Below, in pieces: positions 27,116-36,877 of a stretch of DNA of 64,000 nt (within the stretch, counting starts at the first letter, position 1; each line of letters begins with the position of its first letter). This DNA comes from Geminicoccaceae bacterium (GTDB taxonomy: Bacteria; Pseudomonadota; Alphaproteobacteria; Geminicoccales; Geminicoccaceae). A program made the translations under genes and the position numbers. Under the pieces are notes generated by a model that saw only the letters and a list, made by a program, of their open reading frames with translations, did no database searches and was not told the origin of the DNA. Location of the stretch: contig JANQPX010000032.1 in assembly GCA_028285265.1 (NCBI GenBank), positions 62,001 to 126,000 of the forward strand, given 5' to 3'.

Positions 27116-28069
27116 GTGATCCGTTACTTCGGCCATCGCGCTAGCGAGGCGGTCCTTTTGTTACTCCTGATGTCGTTCGTGATCTACATCCTGCTCGGCC
27201 TGATGCCGGGCGATCCGATCGACATCATGGCGTCTGGCGATCCCGATATGAGCACGGATGACATCGCTAGGCTTAAGGCGCTCTACGGCCTGGACCGCCC
27301 GCTACTTGAGCGGTATTGGCACTGGCTAAGTGGTGTTTTTGGCGGCGATTTTGGCTACTCGCGTTTGCATACACGGCCAGTGCTGGAGGTGCTGGCCCCG
27401 AGGCTCTGGAATACCACGGTCCTGATGGGCCTATCCTTCGTCCTCGCATTGCTGATCGCCCTTCCACTTGGTGTCCTGGCAGCTGTTCGCCCGCACAGCT
27501 GGCTCGACTACATGATCAATCTGTTTGCCTTCGCTGGCTTTTCGCTGCCCTCCTTCTGGCTGGCGCTCCTCCTTATTCTCCTTTTTTCCGTGACCCTAGG
27601 TTGGCTGCCTGCAGGCGGCGTGCAAAGTGTTGGCCGAACTGACATCCTCGACTGGCTCCTTCATTTGATCATGCCAGTGGCCGCCTTAACGCTTCTCACG
27701 ATGGGCAGGATTATCCGTTTTACGCGAGCCGCGATGATCGAGGCGCTCCGTCAGGATTATGTTCGGACTGCCGAAGCTAAGGGGCTCAGCAGCTTTGGTG
27801 TCGTTGTGGGCCATGCCATGCGTAATGCAATGATCCCCGTGGTCACGGTGCTAGCGCTCGATTTTGGCACCCTGTTTTCCGGCGCCTTAGTCATCGAGCA
27901 AATCTTCGCCTATCAGGGCATGGGAAAGCTTATCTACGATTCGATATTGGGATCCGACTTCAACGTTGCCCTGATCGGCCTTCTCTTCGCGACCGCACTC
28001 ACACTTGCCAGCAATCTTGGCGCCGATTTCGTCTATGGCTGGCTCGACCCGAGAATCAGCTATGAATGA
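27116..28069 (+). CDS. ABC transporter permease, DppB type
   Basis: This 317-residue inner-membrane permease has about six helices. The start VIRYFGHRASEAVLLLLLMS and LGLMPGDPID are typical of DppB-type proteins. The ATPase-contact EAA loop is RTAEAKGLSSFGVVVGHAMRN with PVVTVLALDFG following. It starts at GTG 27116, with GAGG upstream at 27101-27104. It overlaps the next permease by 8 bp. Confidence 0.92.
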   Translation: MIRYFGHRASEAVLLLLLMSFVIYILLGLMPGDPIDIMASGDPDMSTDDIARLKALYGLDRPLLERYWHWLSGVFGGDFGYSRLHTRPVLEVLAPRLWNTTVLMGLSFVLALLIALPLGVLAAVRPHSWLDYMINLFAFAGFSLPSFWLALLLILLFSVTLGWLPAGGVQSVGRTDILDWLLHLIMPVAALTLLTMGRIIRFTRAAMIEALRQDYVRTAEAKGLSSFGVVVGHAMRNAMIPVVTVLALDFGTLFSGALVIEQIFAYQGMGKLIYDSILGSDFNVALIGLLFATALTLASNLGADFVYGWLDPRISYE

Positions 28070-29012
28070 TAGCAGTCCACTTGATAACGAGTGGCCGCCA
28101 TCAATCGTAGGAGCCGGGGTGTCTCCGGGCCGGCTGCTGCTGCGGCGGTTCTGGCGCCATCGCCTCGCCGTCGGCAGCGCTGGCGTGCTCCTGCTCTTTG
28201 TGCTCGCTAGCCTCGCTGCGCCGCTATTTGCGGTCCTTCTTGGCCATGACATCGAGGCGGTTGATCTCTTCAATCGCTTCGCGCCACCGAGTGCTGAGAA
28301 TCCGCTCGGCACCGACGAGCTCGGTCGTGATTTGCTCCTTCGCCTTCTCTTTGGTGGCCAAGTATCACTGTTCGTTGGACTTGTCGGCGCCATCGCGGCG
28401 GCCCTGATCGGCACCGTGATTGGCGTGATCGCTGGTTATGCCGGCGGTCGTATCGATTCCTTTTTGATGCGGGTTACCGACGCCGTCATCGCGCTCCCAC
28501 TGCTCCCGCTTTTGATCATCTTTGCAGCGATCGACTTTACCAAACTTGGATTGCCTGCTGGACTGATGCGCTCTTCTTACGGCAGCCTCTACATCATTCT
28601 TGGCATCATCGCCCTCGTTGGCTGGACCACCGTCGCCCGGCTCGTGCGCGGCGCGACACTGTCTGTCCGAGAGCGCGACTTTGTCCGCGCAGCAACGGCT
28701 CTTGGCGCCGGCCCGATGCGTATCATTGCATTCCATGTCCTACCAAATGTTGTGTCCCCGATAATCGTCGCGACCACACTCTCGGTCGGCAATGTCATCC
28801 TGACCGAATCAATCCTTTCCTTTCTGGGCTTAGGTATCCAGCCCCCCCTACCGAGCTGGGGCAACATGCTGACCAATGCTCAGGAACTGATTTGGCAGGC
28901 CCCAGCCCTCGCGATCTGGCCTGGATTGCTCATCTTCATCACGGTGATCGCCTTCAATTTTCTCGGTGACGGCCTACAAGACGCGCTTGATCCCCGTGCA
29001 GAGCGCTTTTGA
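28062..29012 (+). CDS. ABC transporter permease, DppC type
   Basis: This 316-residue second permease is of the DppC/OppC type. Visible are an N-terminal cytoplasmic stretch, FWRHRLAVGSAGVLLLFVLA (helix 1), the NPLGTDELGRDLLLRLLFGG segment and the EAA loop VRAATALGAGPMRIIAFHVL, ending in LGDGLQDALDPR. ATG 28062 overlaps the dppB-type end by 8 bp. No DppD/DppF ATPase genes follow: the next gene on this strand, after 373 bp, is an unrelated polysaccharide kinase. The ATPases must come from elsewhere. Confidence 0.92.
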   Translation: MNDSSPLDNEWPPSIVGAGVSPGRLLLRRFWRHRLAVGSAGVLLLFVLASLAAPLFAVLLGHDIEAVDLFNRFAPPSAENPLGTDELGRDLLLRLLFGGQVSLFVGLVGAIAAALIGTVIGVIAGYAGGRIDSFLMRVTDAVIALPLLPLLIIFAAIDFTKLGLPAGLMRSSYGSLYIILGIIALVGWTTVARLVRGATLSVRERDFVRAATALGAGPMRIIAFHVLPNVVSPIIVATTLSVGNVILTESILSFLGLGIQPPLPSWGNMLTNAQELIWQAPALAIWPGLLIFITVIAFNFLGDGLQDALDPRAERF

Positions 29013-29385
29013 GCCAACTTAAAAGCAACCCATGATATTATAATCTTTATCGATTTTCGCGCAAAAGGCTCATTGATTGATTGCCCTTAGCGAAATTACA
29101 TGTTAGCGTTCATTAACTCTTTTGATGTTCAATCATAAGTTGTTATGACTATGGCAATCTTGGTTGGGGCAGCTTGGCTCGGACGTCGGATCTGGACGCC
29201 TCAGCCTAAACGTCAACCGTCATCGCCAATCATGACGGTGCATCAGGAAAGAGAAGCTTCCGGAGTGCAGCCCGTTTGGCATTTCGAGGTTTTGGAGCAT
29301 GCTTGCCGACCGTCGAAGCGCTGGCCGTCAGTTCCTTGGCGCGCGAAAGGGTTCAACGATCGGCCCATAGAACTGACGAGTTGAT
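29013..29385. other. Intergenic region upstream of the Wzc-like gene
   Basis: The first ~130 bp are AT-rich and the rest GC-rich, so a promoter is likely near 29050-29140. A 79-codon frame (29145-29384) ends just before the next start but has no recognisable features, so it is not called as a gene. Confidence 0.5.
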
Positions 29386-31641
29386 ATGGCCAACGAGACG
29401 ATCCCGATGCTCGGTGCTGCTGAAGGCGGTTCGGGCGGCGACGAGCTTGATCTGCGAGAGGTGTGGCGGGCCCTGCTGCGCCGCAAGCTCATTTTCTTCG
29501 CCACCGTGTTGCTGATCACCGGTTGTGTGTACACGTACAGCAAGCAACAAACGCCACTTTTTACTTCGAAAGCCTTAATTCAGATACAAGGTCCCGAAAC
29601 CAACATTCTCGAGCTTGATGATGTGGTCGAGGATCTCACAGCGGATTCCGCGACCATTGAAAGCGAAATTGAGCGTCTTACCTCCCGCGCTTTTATGCGA
29701 CGCGTTGTCAACGCCGAATCACTGCAAGGGCTGGCAGAGTTCAATCCCCTCTTGGGCGATCGGGATAACGGATCTCTCCTCGAGTTCTTTGACATCACCC
29801 GCTATCTCTCAGGGGCTTGGTTGGAGAGCACATTCGGCGATGGCCAGAGCCGGATCCCACCTCATGCCGACGCCGCGGAACGAGCCACCGTTGAGCTCGA
29901 AGGCGTCATCGATGAGTTTGCGAGCCGATATTATGTCGAGCAAGTCGGCAGGTCTTATGTTCTTGCGATTTCGATCACCTCGGAAAGCCCTCGGCTGGCT
30001 GCGCAGATCGCCAACACCACTGCTCAACAATATATGCAGGCCCAGGTTGAGTCGAAATACGAGGCTAGCGAGAGAGCCATTGAGTGGCTGGGGAAGCGCA
30101 TCGAGGAGCTTCGCGGTGAGGTCCTGGAAGCCGAAGGCAAAATTGTCGAATACCGTTCCAAAAACAATATCGTCGACACCAATAACGGCAGCCCTCTGTC
30201 GCTGCAGCTGACTCAGCTCAATACCCAGCTCGCCTTGTCCCAAGCACAGCGAGCCGAAGCTGAAGCCAGGCTGGCGCAAACCAAGAGCTTATTAAAGGCG
30301 GGGGGAATCCAAGAGGCCGCCAAGGTGTTGACGTCACCATTGCTTGCCGAACTGCGTATCCAAGAAACGTCGCTGGTGCGACGCCTATCCGAACTTTCCG
30401 CAGAATTTGGACAAAACCACCCACGAATGCTTAACGTCCAAGGCGAACTTGTAACCGTTCGCTCCAAGCTTGAAGACGAGGTTCGCCGCGTTGTTCAAGA
30501 TCTTGAAAACGAGGTTGCCGTTGCGAAGGCTCGAGAGGTGGAGCTTCAGTCCAGTCTGCAGAGCATTCAAAGCCAGTCATCAACGGTTGAGTTGGCTCAT
30601 GTCGAGCTTCGGAACCTAACGCGTGAAGCCGAAACCAATCGCCAACTCTTCGAAACGTTCTTGACCCGGTTTCGCGAAATCGTCGAGCAGCAGGAACTTC
30701 AAGAGGCCGACGCCCGCATCATGTCGGCGGCTGACGTGCCGAGCAAGCCTTCTTCACCAAGAACAAAATTGGTGACGATCATCGCCTTCGCAGGCTCCCT
30801 GGCAGCTGGCGCCCTTCTCGTCTTCTTGCTCGAGCGTTGGGATTCGAACTACGGATTTCGAAGTGCAGAGGAAATCCAAGCTCTGGGTCTTCGAGCCCTT
30901 GCCCTGGTGCCTGACCTTAGTCGGAAGGAAACGAATGGCATTCCCGCCGAAGAGTATATCCTGGAACGGCCGAATTCCGCTTATGCGGAAGCCCTGCAGC
31001 GTATCAGGACCAATCTATTCCTGATGGATGCACGAAATCCGCCGAAATCAGTCTTGATCACCTCATCCGTGCCGCTGGAGGGCAAGTCCACCATTGCATC
31101 CGCGCTCGCACGCCAATCAGCTCGCTCCGGCCTCAAAGTGATCTTAGTCGATGCAGACCTTCGCCGCCCGCGTCTCCATGATGTGATTGGCATCCCCAAC
31201 CAAGATGGCCTATCCGAAGTTCTCACAGGTGGCGCCAATCCCGAGTCAGCGATCCAACGGGATGAAAAGTCAGGTTTGGATTTTCTGCCGGCTGGGTTCG
31301 GATCCCTTAGCCCGCCTGATCTCTTTCGTTCGTCGACCATGAAAATCTTACTCGAGGAGATGACAGCCTATTATGATCTGGTCATGATCGATAGTCCGCC
31401 AGTCGCGGCTGTTTCTGACAGTTTCACCCTGTCCGGCCTGGTCGATAAATCGATCTATGTCGTGCGCTGGGAAGACACACCGCGCAATGTGGCGCTTGCT
31501 GGCATTCGTCAAATGTTGGAGTCGGGTGGTGACGTTGCTGGCATCGTTTTGTCTCGCGTCGACGTCAAAAAACATGCGCGCTATGGCTATGCCGACAGCG
31601 GTCACTATCAGGGCAACTATCGAAAATACTACGTCAACTAA
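29386..31641 (+). CDS. Wzc/ExoP-type polysaccharide co-polymerase with BY-kinase domain
   Basis: This 751-residue inner-membrane protein controls chain length and export of a capsule or exopolysaccharide. Helix 1 is at ~36-53 (IFFATVLLITGCVYTYS), a Wzz chain-length domain and periplasmic coiled coil run ~60-430, and helix 2 is near ~462-482. The C-terminal bacterial tyrosine kinase has VPLEGKSTIASALA (Walker A, ~562-575), VDADLRRPRLHD (Walker A') and DLVMIDSPP (Walker B). The last 24 residues hold six Tyr (RYGYADSGHYQGNYRKYY), the autophosphorylation cluster. Transmembrane and kinase parts are fused, as in proteobacterial Wzc. No Wza, polymerase or glycosyltransferase genes lie nearby. Confidence 0.93.
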   Translation: MANETIPMLGAAEGGSGGDELDLREVWRALLRRKLIFFATVLLITGCVYTYSKQQTPLFTSKALIQIQGPETNILELDDVVEDLTADSATIESEIERLTSRAFMRRVVNAESLQGLAEFNPLLGDRDNGSLLEFFDITRYLSGAWLESTFGDGQSRIPPHADAAERATVELEGVIDEFASRYYVEQVGRSYVLAISITSESPRLAAQIANTTAQQYMQAQVESKYEASERAIEWLGKRIEELRGEVLEAEGKIVEYRSKNNIVDTNNGSPLSLQLTQLNTQLALSQAQRAEAEARLAQTKSLLKAGGIQEAAKVLTSPLLAELRIQETSLVRRLSELSAEFGQNHPRMLNVQGELVTVRSKLEDEVRRVVQDLENEVAVAKAREVELQSSLQSIQSQSSTVELAHVELRNLTREAETNRQLFETFLTRFREIVEQQELQEADARIMSAADVPSKPSSPRTKLVTIIAFAGSLAAGALLVFLLERWDSNYGFRSAEEIQALGLRALALVPDLSRKETNGIPAEEYILERPNSAYAEALQRIRTNLFLMDARNPPKSVLITSSVPLEGKSTIASALARQSARSGLKVILVDADLRRPRLHDVIGIPNQDGLSEVLTGGANPESAIQRDEKSGLDFLPAGFGSLSPPDLFRSSTMKILLEEMTAYYDLVMIDSPPVAAVSDSFTLSGLVDKSIYVVRWEDTPRNVALAGIRQMLESGGDVAGIVLSRVDVKKHARYGYADSGHYQGNYRKYYVN

Positions 31642-31681
31642 GCCGACGTCTTGACGCTGTCGTTAGGGCGCTGAGTTTCGC

Positions 31682-32140
31682 TCAATCCCGATGGTAGGGA
31701 TGACCTGAGAGAATGGTACTCACACGATAGAGCTGTTCCATGACCATGGCGCGCACAAATCGGTGTGGCCATGTTGCCCGACCAAAGGCAAGCCGAACAT
31801 CCGCACGTTCGACGAGCGAGCGCTCGAGACCATCGGCCCCACCGATGACAAAGGCGATGACCTGACGACCTTTCATTTGAAAGGCCTGAACCTTTTTGGC
31901 GAGTTCTTGGCTTGAAAGATTGTCGCCTCGCTCATCGAGAACGACAAGAGCTGCGTCATCGGGAAGTGCCCGGCGGATTTTCTGGGCTTCCAGGGCGATA
32001 CGTTTGGCCGTGTCGCCTTCGTTGCGCGGCGCGATGTCAACGACATCGATGCGCCAAGGACATCGCTTTTGATAGAGTTCCGCAAGCTCACTGGCCGGTC
32101 CGCGACGATCCCGACCAACCGCGACCAAAACAAGACGCAT
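31682..32140 (-). CDS. rlmH: 23S rRNA pseudouridine-1915 N3-methyltransferase
   Basis: This 152-residue SPOUT methyltransferase modifies position 1915 of 23S rRNA in 70S ribosomes. The protein shows LVLDERGDNLSSQELA, VIAFVIGGADGLE and the C-terminal WPHRFVRAMVMEQLYRVSTILSGHPYHRD knot, all hallmarks of the family. It is the last gene of the proA-nadD-rsfS-rlmH cluster, 44 bp after rsfS, and is convergent with the Wzc-like gene. Confidence 0.97.
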   Translation of the reverse strand: MRLVLVAVGRDRRGPASELAELYQKRCPWRIDVVDIAPRNEGDTAKRIALEAQKIRRALPDDAALVVLDERGDNLSSQELAKKVQAFQMKGRQVIAFVIGGADGLERSLVERADVRLAFGRATWPHRFVRAMVMEQLYRVSTILSGHPYHRD

Positions 32141-32184
32141 CGACGCAAAATCTGTCTGGCTACGTGGACATGGACAAAGTCTGG

Positions 32185-32553
32185 CTAGGCGGTTGCCGAG
32201 GCCTGAGCTCTCTCGGGCAGAGCACTACCCCAGAGGCGTTCCAGATCATAGAACCGACGCGTCTCGTCCCGGAACAGGTGGACGATGACATCACCAGCAT
32301 CGATCAACACCCAGTCGGACTGTCCACGCCCCTCGGCAATGCTCCCGGACATCCCGTGTGCTTTGAGGCGCTCCAACAGGTGTTCGGCCATGGACTCGAT
32401 ATGCCTGCGGGACGTGCCCGTGGCAATGACCATGGTATCGGCGAGGCTGGTTTTTCCGGTGAGATCGATAGTGACGGGATCGACGGCCTTGTCATCGATC
32501 AACGACCTCTCGATGAGCTTGGCGATATCGGCGTCAGATGGGATAGAGACCAT
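32185..32553 (-). CDS. rsfS: Ribosome silencing factor (Iojap family)
   Basis: This 122-residue RsfS binds ribosomal protein uL14 and blocks subunit joining when nutrients are scarce. Segments IERSLIDDKAVDPVTIDLTGKTSLADTM and GQSDWVLIDAGDVIVHLF and the ending FYDLERLWG are diagnostic. It starts 8 bp after the nadD stop and is co-transcribed with it. Confidence 0.96.
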   Translation of the reverse strand: MVSIPSDADIAKLIERSLIDDKAVDPVTIDLTGKTSLADTMVIATGTSRRHIESMAEHLLERLKAHGMSGSIAEGRGQSDWVLIDAGDVIVHLFRDETRRFYDLERLWGSALPERAQASATA

Positions 32554-32561
32554 ATTGGTGC

Positions 32562-33329
32562 TTATGATGACGTACCCTCCGTTGATCCGCTCCCCATCGA
32601 CGTCGATCCAGCTCCCTCTTCGGCCGGCTGTCCCAACCGGCGACGTATCATGGTGCTAGAGATACGATGCCGACGCAGGCGGAAGTAAACCCAAGCTGGC
32701 GGCTTCGTCCCGACCAGATCCGATGCGAATCTCGGTTCCAGGCGGCAAGGCGCATAAGCATGCGCGACTTGACCGGCCAGCGCTCTGTAAGAATATGGTT
32801 CACGATCGAAAACAGCAATGGGCACTAGGTTGAGCAACTCCCGCCAGTTTCGCCACTTCGGCAATTGTAGCAAATTGTCCGATCCGATCAACCAAACGAA
32901 GTTACATTTTTCATTGCGTTTCAATCGCTTAACCGTATCCACAGTGTAAACCGTACCAAAGGCTCGTTCCAAATCCGTGACAATAATCCGGGGATGGCCT
33001 GCAACGATCTTTCGTGCGGAGGCGATCCGTGCCGGAAGATCCGCCATGTCTTGTCTGGATTTAAGGGGGTTTTGTGGTGAGACTAACCACCAGATTTGAT
33101 CTAGGTCCAGGCGTTTATAAGCTTCTAGACTAATCGCGAGATGCCCTTCGTGGGCTGGATTGAAGGATCCGCCGAGAAGACCGACCCGCAGCCTATTCTG
33201 CCGCTGTCCCGAACGATGCTCATCGGTGACCGCCCTTGGGTACGCAAAATGGCACGATGTCGGCTGAACCAGTCTTGCAACGGGACGCCGCCGATAAATT
33301 CCGGAATTGGCGGCGCTCGAGGTGATCAT
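32562..33329 (-). CDS. nadD: Nicotinate-nucleotide adenylyltransferase
   Basis: NadD makes nicotinate adenine dinucleotide in NAD synthesis. The protein has [19 protein letters not shown] (nucleotidyltransferase GxFxPxHxGH motif, ~49-67), [13 protein letters not shown] and the late [11 protein letters not shown] (ISST-x-IR motif). ATG 33329 overlaps the proA stop (ATGA) and gives an N-terminal extension of ~45 residues before the catalytic motif, so a downstream start is possible. Cluster order with proA, rsfS and rlmH supports the call. Confidence 0.95.
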   Translation of the reverse strand: MITSSAANSGIYRRRPVARLVQPTSCHFAYPRAVTDEHRSGQRQNRLRVGLLGGSFNPAHEGHLAISLEAYKRLDLDQIWWLVSPQNPLKSRQDMADLPARIASARKIVAGHPRIIVTDLERAFGTVYTVDTVKRLKRNEKCNFVWLIGSDNLLQLPKWRNWRELLNLVPIAVFDREPYSYRALAGQVAHAYAPCRLEPRFASDLVGTKPPAWVYFRLRRHRISSTMIRRRLGQPAEEGAGSTSMGSGSTEGTSS

Positions 33330-34603
33330 GCCGGTCTGATCTGCCCACGCCCGCGCACCAAGTATTTGAAGCTGGTCAGTTGCTCAGCGCCAACGGGCCC
33401 TCGAGCGTGCAAACGTCCGGTGGAGATACCAATCTCGGCACCCATGCCGAATTCACCGCCGTCCGCAAATTGCGTAGAGGCATTATGCATCACGATCGCG
33501 CTATCAACCTCGGCAAGAAAGCGCTCAGCCGCCACGTCATCGTCGGTGATGATGCTATCCGTATGGTGTGATCCATACATGTTGATGTGGTCGATCGCGG
33601 CATCCAAGCTATCCACGAGCTTAATGGACAGGATTGCATCCAGGTACTCGGTCGTCCAGTCGGTATCAGTCGCTGCCATGACCCGAGAATCCAACGCCTG
33701 GACATCCTCATCCCCCCGCAGCTCGCATCCTGCTTCGATGAGGTCATCAACAAGTCCAGGGAGCACACTGGCCGCAATGGATCGGTCGACGATCAGTGTC
33801 TCGGCAGCACCGCAGATGCCGGTCCGGCGCATTTTAGCATTGAAGGTGATCTCACGTGCTTTCGAGTGATCGGCAGCTTTGTCGACATAGACGTGGCAGA
33901 GACCGTCGAGATGGGCGAGAACTGGAACCCGGCTCTCTTGCTGGACCCTTTCGATCAATGAGCGCCCGCCCCGCGGCACGATAACGTCGATCGAATCAGC
34001 CATGGTCAGCATCATACCGACCGCTGCACGGTCGATGGTCGGCACCAATTGGATCGCAGCATTAGGCAATCCGGCCTCACTCAAGCCCGTTTGAAGGACA
34101 TCTAGAATGGCATGAGAAGAGTGAAAACTTTCTGAACCGCAACGCAGGATCGCTGCATTGCCCGCCTTAAGGCAAAGCGCGCCAGCATCGGCGGTGACAT
34201 TCGGTCTGGATTCATAGATGATGCCAATGACGCCTAGAGGGACGCGAATCCGCGCAATATCAAGACCGTTGGGGCGCTGCCAGCGTGCAATCTCGGAACC
34301 CACCGGATCAGGCTGATCGGCAATCGCCTCAAGGCCGCGCGCCATGGCGTCGACCCGATTGGCGTCCAATGCTAACCGGTCGAGCATAGCACCGGTAAGC
34401 CCTCGCTGGGTGGCAGCTGCCATATCCTTAGCGTTGGCTTCCAAAATACTGTCGACCGCGCGACGAAAGATGGCCGCCCCAGCAAGCAGAGCCTCGTTCT
34501 TCTGAGCCGCTGGCGCCAGCGCCAAGGAGCCTGCGGCGGCACGCGCATCCTGGCCGATCCTGGTCATGACGGTTTGAAGATCCGATTGAAGCACAGTCGC
34601 CAT
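33326..34603 (-). CDS. proA: Gamma-glutamyl phosphate reductase
   Basis: ProA reduces gamma-glutamyl phosphate to glutamate semialdehyde in proline synthesis. The 425-residue protein has the aldehyde-dehydrogenase fold with [19 protein letters not shown] and the catalytic cysteine in [16 protein letters not shown] 34603 ([10 protein letters not shown]) is chosen because upstream sequence in the open frame lacks family similarity. proB and obg, often found just upstream of proA in related genomes, are absent here. proC lies only ~1.4 kb away on the other strand. Confidence 0.96.
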   Translation of the reverse strand: MATVLQSDLQTVMTRIGQDARAAAGSLALAPAAQKNEALLAGAAIFRRAVDSILEANAKDMAAATQRGLTGAMLDRLALDANRVDAMARGLEAIADQPDPVGSEIARWQRPNGLDIARIRVPLGVIGIIYESRPNVTADAGALCLKAGNAAILRCGSESFHSSHAILDVLQTGLSEAGLPNAAIQLVPTIDRAAVGMMLTMADSIDVIVPRGGRSLIERVQQESRVPVLAHLDGLCHVYVDKAADHSKAREITFNAKMRRTGICGAAETLIVDRSIAASVLPGLVDDLIEAGCELRGDEDVQALDSRVMAATDTDWTTEYLDAILSIKLVDSLDAAIDHINMYGSHHTDSIITDDDVAAERFLAEVDSAIVMHNASTQFADGGEFGMGAEIGISTGRLHARGPVGAEQLTSFKYLVRGRGQIRPA

Positions 34604-34920
34604 GATCAAAGTCTCGCTCGCAACTAGGTGGAGTGGTGTGAGGCCGCAGCCGGTTGGTGCTCCAGGAGCGCCTTGGCGCAAAAAATCTCTGGACGACTTA
34701 AACTTAAGCAGCCTCAAGCGTGATGCCAAGACCGGTCGCGCTCCACATGGAAATCCTCTTTGGCTTTCCTTGTGTGGTGGCTTTTCGTTAATACCTAACA
34801 GCCATACTTGAAGAGGGTGGGCTTCGCAGCGAACCAGGCGGCCAGTTCTTCGCTTGTTTCGCGTCGCTATGCCCCCTAAATCTTCAGTGAGCGCGGCTTT
34901 TACCTCCGGTCCGCGGGAGA
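34604..34920. other. Divergent intergenic region between proA and ubiK-like gene
   Basis: This 317-bp region has no supportable gene. It must contain the proA and ubiK-like promoters. A small GCGCC-TT-GGCGC hairpin (34668-34679) next to a run of A on the + strand is the only structure noted. Confidence 0.5.
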
Positions 34921-35292
34921 ATGACAATGCAAACTGACAATCGGCTCTTTGACGATCTGGCCAAGGTGGCCAATGGTGCCCTTCACACCATGTCTGGCGT
35001 ACGCGATGAAATCGAAACCCGCATTCGCGAACGCGTCGAACGCTGGCTCGGCGAGATGGATATGGTACCGCGGGAAGAGTTCGATTCAATCAAGGCCGTC
35101 GCCCAGGTCGCACGCGCTGAGCAAGAGGCGTTGACGGCCCGTATTGCGGACCTTGAAAACAGGATCGCCGCGCTCGAAGCGGGACGCGCCCCTGCTGACA
35201 CCAAAACCAAAGATAGCACTGCCAAGCGGCGCGCAAGCGCAAAAAAACCATCGACCCGGTCGTCTGCGACGAAGAGCAAGGCGACCGACTGA
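34921..35292 (+). CDS. ubiK: UbiK/YqiC accessory factor (BMFP family)
   Basis: This 123-residue protein is of the BMFP/UbiK family, a small coiled-coil factor needed for efficient ubiquinone synthesis and membrane association of the Ubi complex. It shows [23 protein letters not shown] and an amphipathic helix, then [25 protein letters not shown] and the coil [13 protein letters not shown]. The tail is rich in Lys, Ser, Thr and Ala, which is common in alphaproteobacterial members. GGGAGA lies just before ATG 34921. Confidence 0.9.
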   Translation: MTMQTDNRLFDDLAKVANGALHTMSGVRDEIETRIRERVERWLGEMDMVPREEFDSIKAVAQVARAEQEALTARIADLENRIAALEAGRAPADTKTKDSTAKRRASAKKPSTRSSATKSKATD

Positions 35293-35491
35293 ACGAATTT
35301 TATCGACAATTTTTCCCCAATGCGCGATGTCGTCATCGCCCGCTTGCGGAGCCCCCACTGTTTTGGCAGACTCGTGACTGTGAGATGGTGTTGGCGGCGG
35401 TCCTGTCCCGAAATCCATCGAGCAGGGCCTGAGCGTGCGATCGTTGATGAGCCGAATAGGCAGTTTGGGGATAGCGAACAAGGAGTACGCC

Positions 35492-35995
35492 ATGGTCTCA
35501 ATTCGCACCGAAACCGAAGAGACTCTCGGAAATCCCCTGGACCTGGTTGAGCAGGTTGCAGTCGCGAATGAATGGCCTTTCCATCGACAGAACGAGGATG
35601 AGCTTGCTGCCGAGATAAGCGGCCATTGGTGCCAATATCGCCTCTGGTTCTGCTGGCACCCCGATCTTGGCGTCATGCACCTGTCGTGCGCGCTTGAGAT
35701 GAAGGTTCCGGCCGGCAAGCGCCAGGATATCTATGCGCTGCTCGCCATGGCGAACGAAAAACTATGGCTCGGCCACTTCGATCTCTGGTCGGATGAAAAC
35801 CTACCCGTCTTTCGTCACGCCCTGCTCTTGCGCGAAGGGGTCGGGGTCAGCGGCGAACTGATGGAAGATCTCATCGACATCGCTGTCGCCGAATGCGAGC
35901 GCTTTTATCCCGCGTTTCAGTTTGTGATCTGGGGTGGCAAGTCGCCGGTCGAAGCGCTGACCGCCGCCATGTTGGAGACGGAGGGCGAAGCCTAA
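35492..35995 (+). CDS. YbjN-domain protein
   Basis: This 167-residue protein is of the YbjN family, a type III secretion chaperone-like fold of unclear role. It shows LDLVEQVAVANEWPFHRQNEDEL, HLSCALEMKVPAGKR, the LWLGHFDLWSDENLPVFRHALLL core and a C-terminal FVIWGGKSPVEAL. ATG 35492 has AAGGAG seven bases upstream. It ends directly at the proC start, so the pair is an operon, and this order is common in alphaproteobacteria. Confidence 0.9.
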   Translation: MVSIRTETEETLGNPLDLVEQVAVANEWPFHRQNEDELAAEISGHWCQYRLWFCWHPDLGVMHLSCALEMKVPAGKRQDIYALLAMANEKLWLGHFDLWSDENLPVFRHALLLREGVGVSGELMEDLIDIAVAECERFYPAFQFVIWGGKSPVEALTAAMLETEGEA

Positions 35996-36814
35996 ATGAA
36001 TGTCCTCAGCGGCCCGATTCTTCTGGTTGGTTTCGGGAAAATGGGGGCCGCTCTTCTACATGGCTGGCTCGATCACGGACTTTTGAAAAGTGATGTTATG
36101 GTGGTCGAGCCATCCGACGCTGGTAGGCAAGGATTGGCTGATCTGGAGGTAGCGGCTTTTGCCGGGCCGGATCAGCTGCCATCGACCCACTACCGTGCGG
36201 TGATTTTTGCCGTCAAACCCCAGATCATCGCTGGGGTCCTACCGGCTTATCAAGACGTCACGACCCATGACACGTTGATCATCTCAATCGCCGCTGGCAC
36301 GGCAATAAGCCGCTTCGAGCGCACCTTTGGCGGGAAAGCCTCCATCGTCCGTGCCATGCCCAATACGCCGGCGGCCATCGGTCAAGGGGTGACCGCACTT
36401 TTTGCCAATGCAAATGTTTCGGATAGCCAAAAGCACTTAGCGGAAGCCCTTATGTCCGCGGTCGGGCTGGTGCAATGGCTGGATAATGAAGAACAGATGC
36501 ATGCTGTCACCGCCATGTCCGGTGGTGGACCTGCCTATGTCTTCTTACTGATCGAGACCTTGGCAAAAGCCGGCATGGCCAACGGTCTACCGGAAACGCT
36601 TGCTTGGCCGATGGCGCGTGCGACAGTCGTTGGCAGTGGCGCCTTGGCCGCAGCCAGCGAAGAGCCTGCTGCGACGCTTCGATGTAATGTGACCAGCCCT
36701 GGCGGTACGACAGAAGCTGCGCTAAGCGTGCTCATGTCCGAAGACTCCGGTGTCCAGCCGATCTTCGACAAAGCGATAAAGGCCGCATCAGGACGATCGC
36801 GGGAATTGGCCTGA
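35996..36814 (+). CDS. proC: Pyrroline-5-carboxylate reductase
   Basis: ProC performs the last step of proline synthesis. The 272-residue protein has an N-terminal Rossmann motif (LVGFGKMGAALLHGWL), AVKPQIIAGVLP, RAMPNTPAAIGQG and the C-terminal MSGGGPAYVFLLIETLA and TSPGGTTEAAL segments. It starts immediately after the stop of the YbjN gene. Confidence 0.97.
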   Translation: MNVLSGPILLVGFGKMGAALLHGWLDHGLLKSDVMVVEPSDAGRQGLADLEVAAFAGPDQLPSTHYRAVIFAVKPQIIAGVLPAYQDVTTHDTLIISIAAGTAISRFERTFGGKASIVRAMPNTPAAIGQGVTALFANANVSDSQKHLAEALMSAVGLVQWLDNEEQMHAVTAMSGGGPAYVFLLIETLAKAGMANGLPETLAWPMARATVVGSGALAAASEEPAATLRCNVTSPGGTTEAALSVLMSEDSGVQPIFDKAIKAASGRSRELA

Positions 36815-36877
36815 CACGAACGTCCATGCTTGAACCCTTGTACTATCATGTCAACGCGCTCAACGCGGGGATGACGT

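Noticed and set aside
29145..29384. 79-codon frame just before the Wzc-like gene
   Set aside because: No domain, signal peptide or good ribosome-binding site; it ends directly before the next start, but that alone is weak evidence.
34602..35089. N-terminal extension of proA by ~160 residues
   Set aside because: The open frame continues upstream, but ProA begins at [10 protein letters not shown] in family length, and the extra part would cross the ubiK-like gene start on the other strand.
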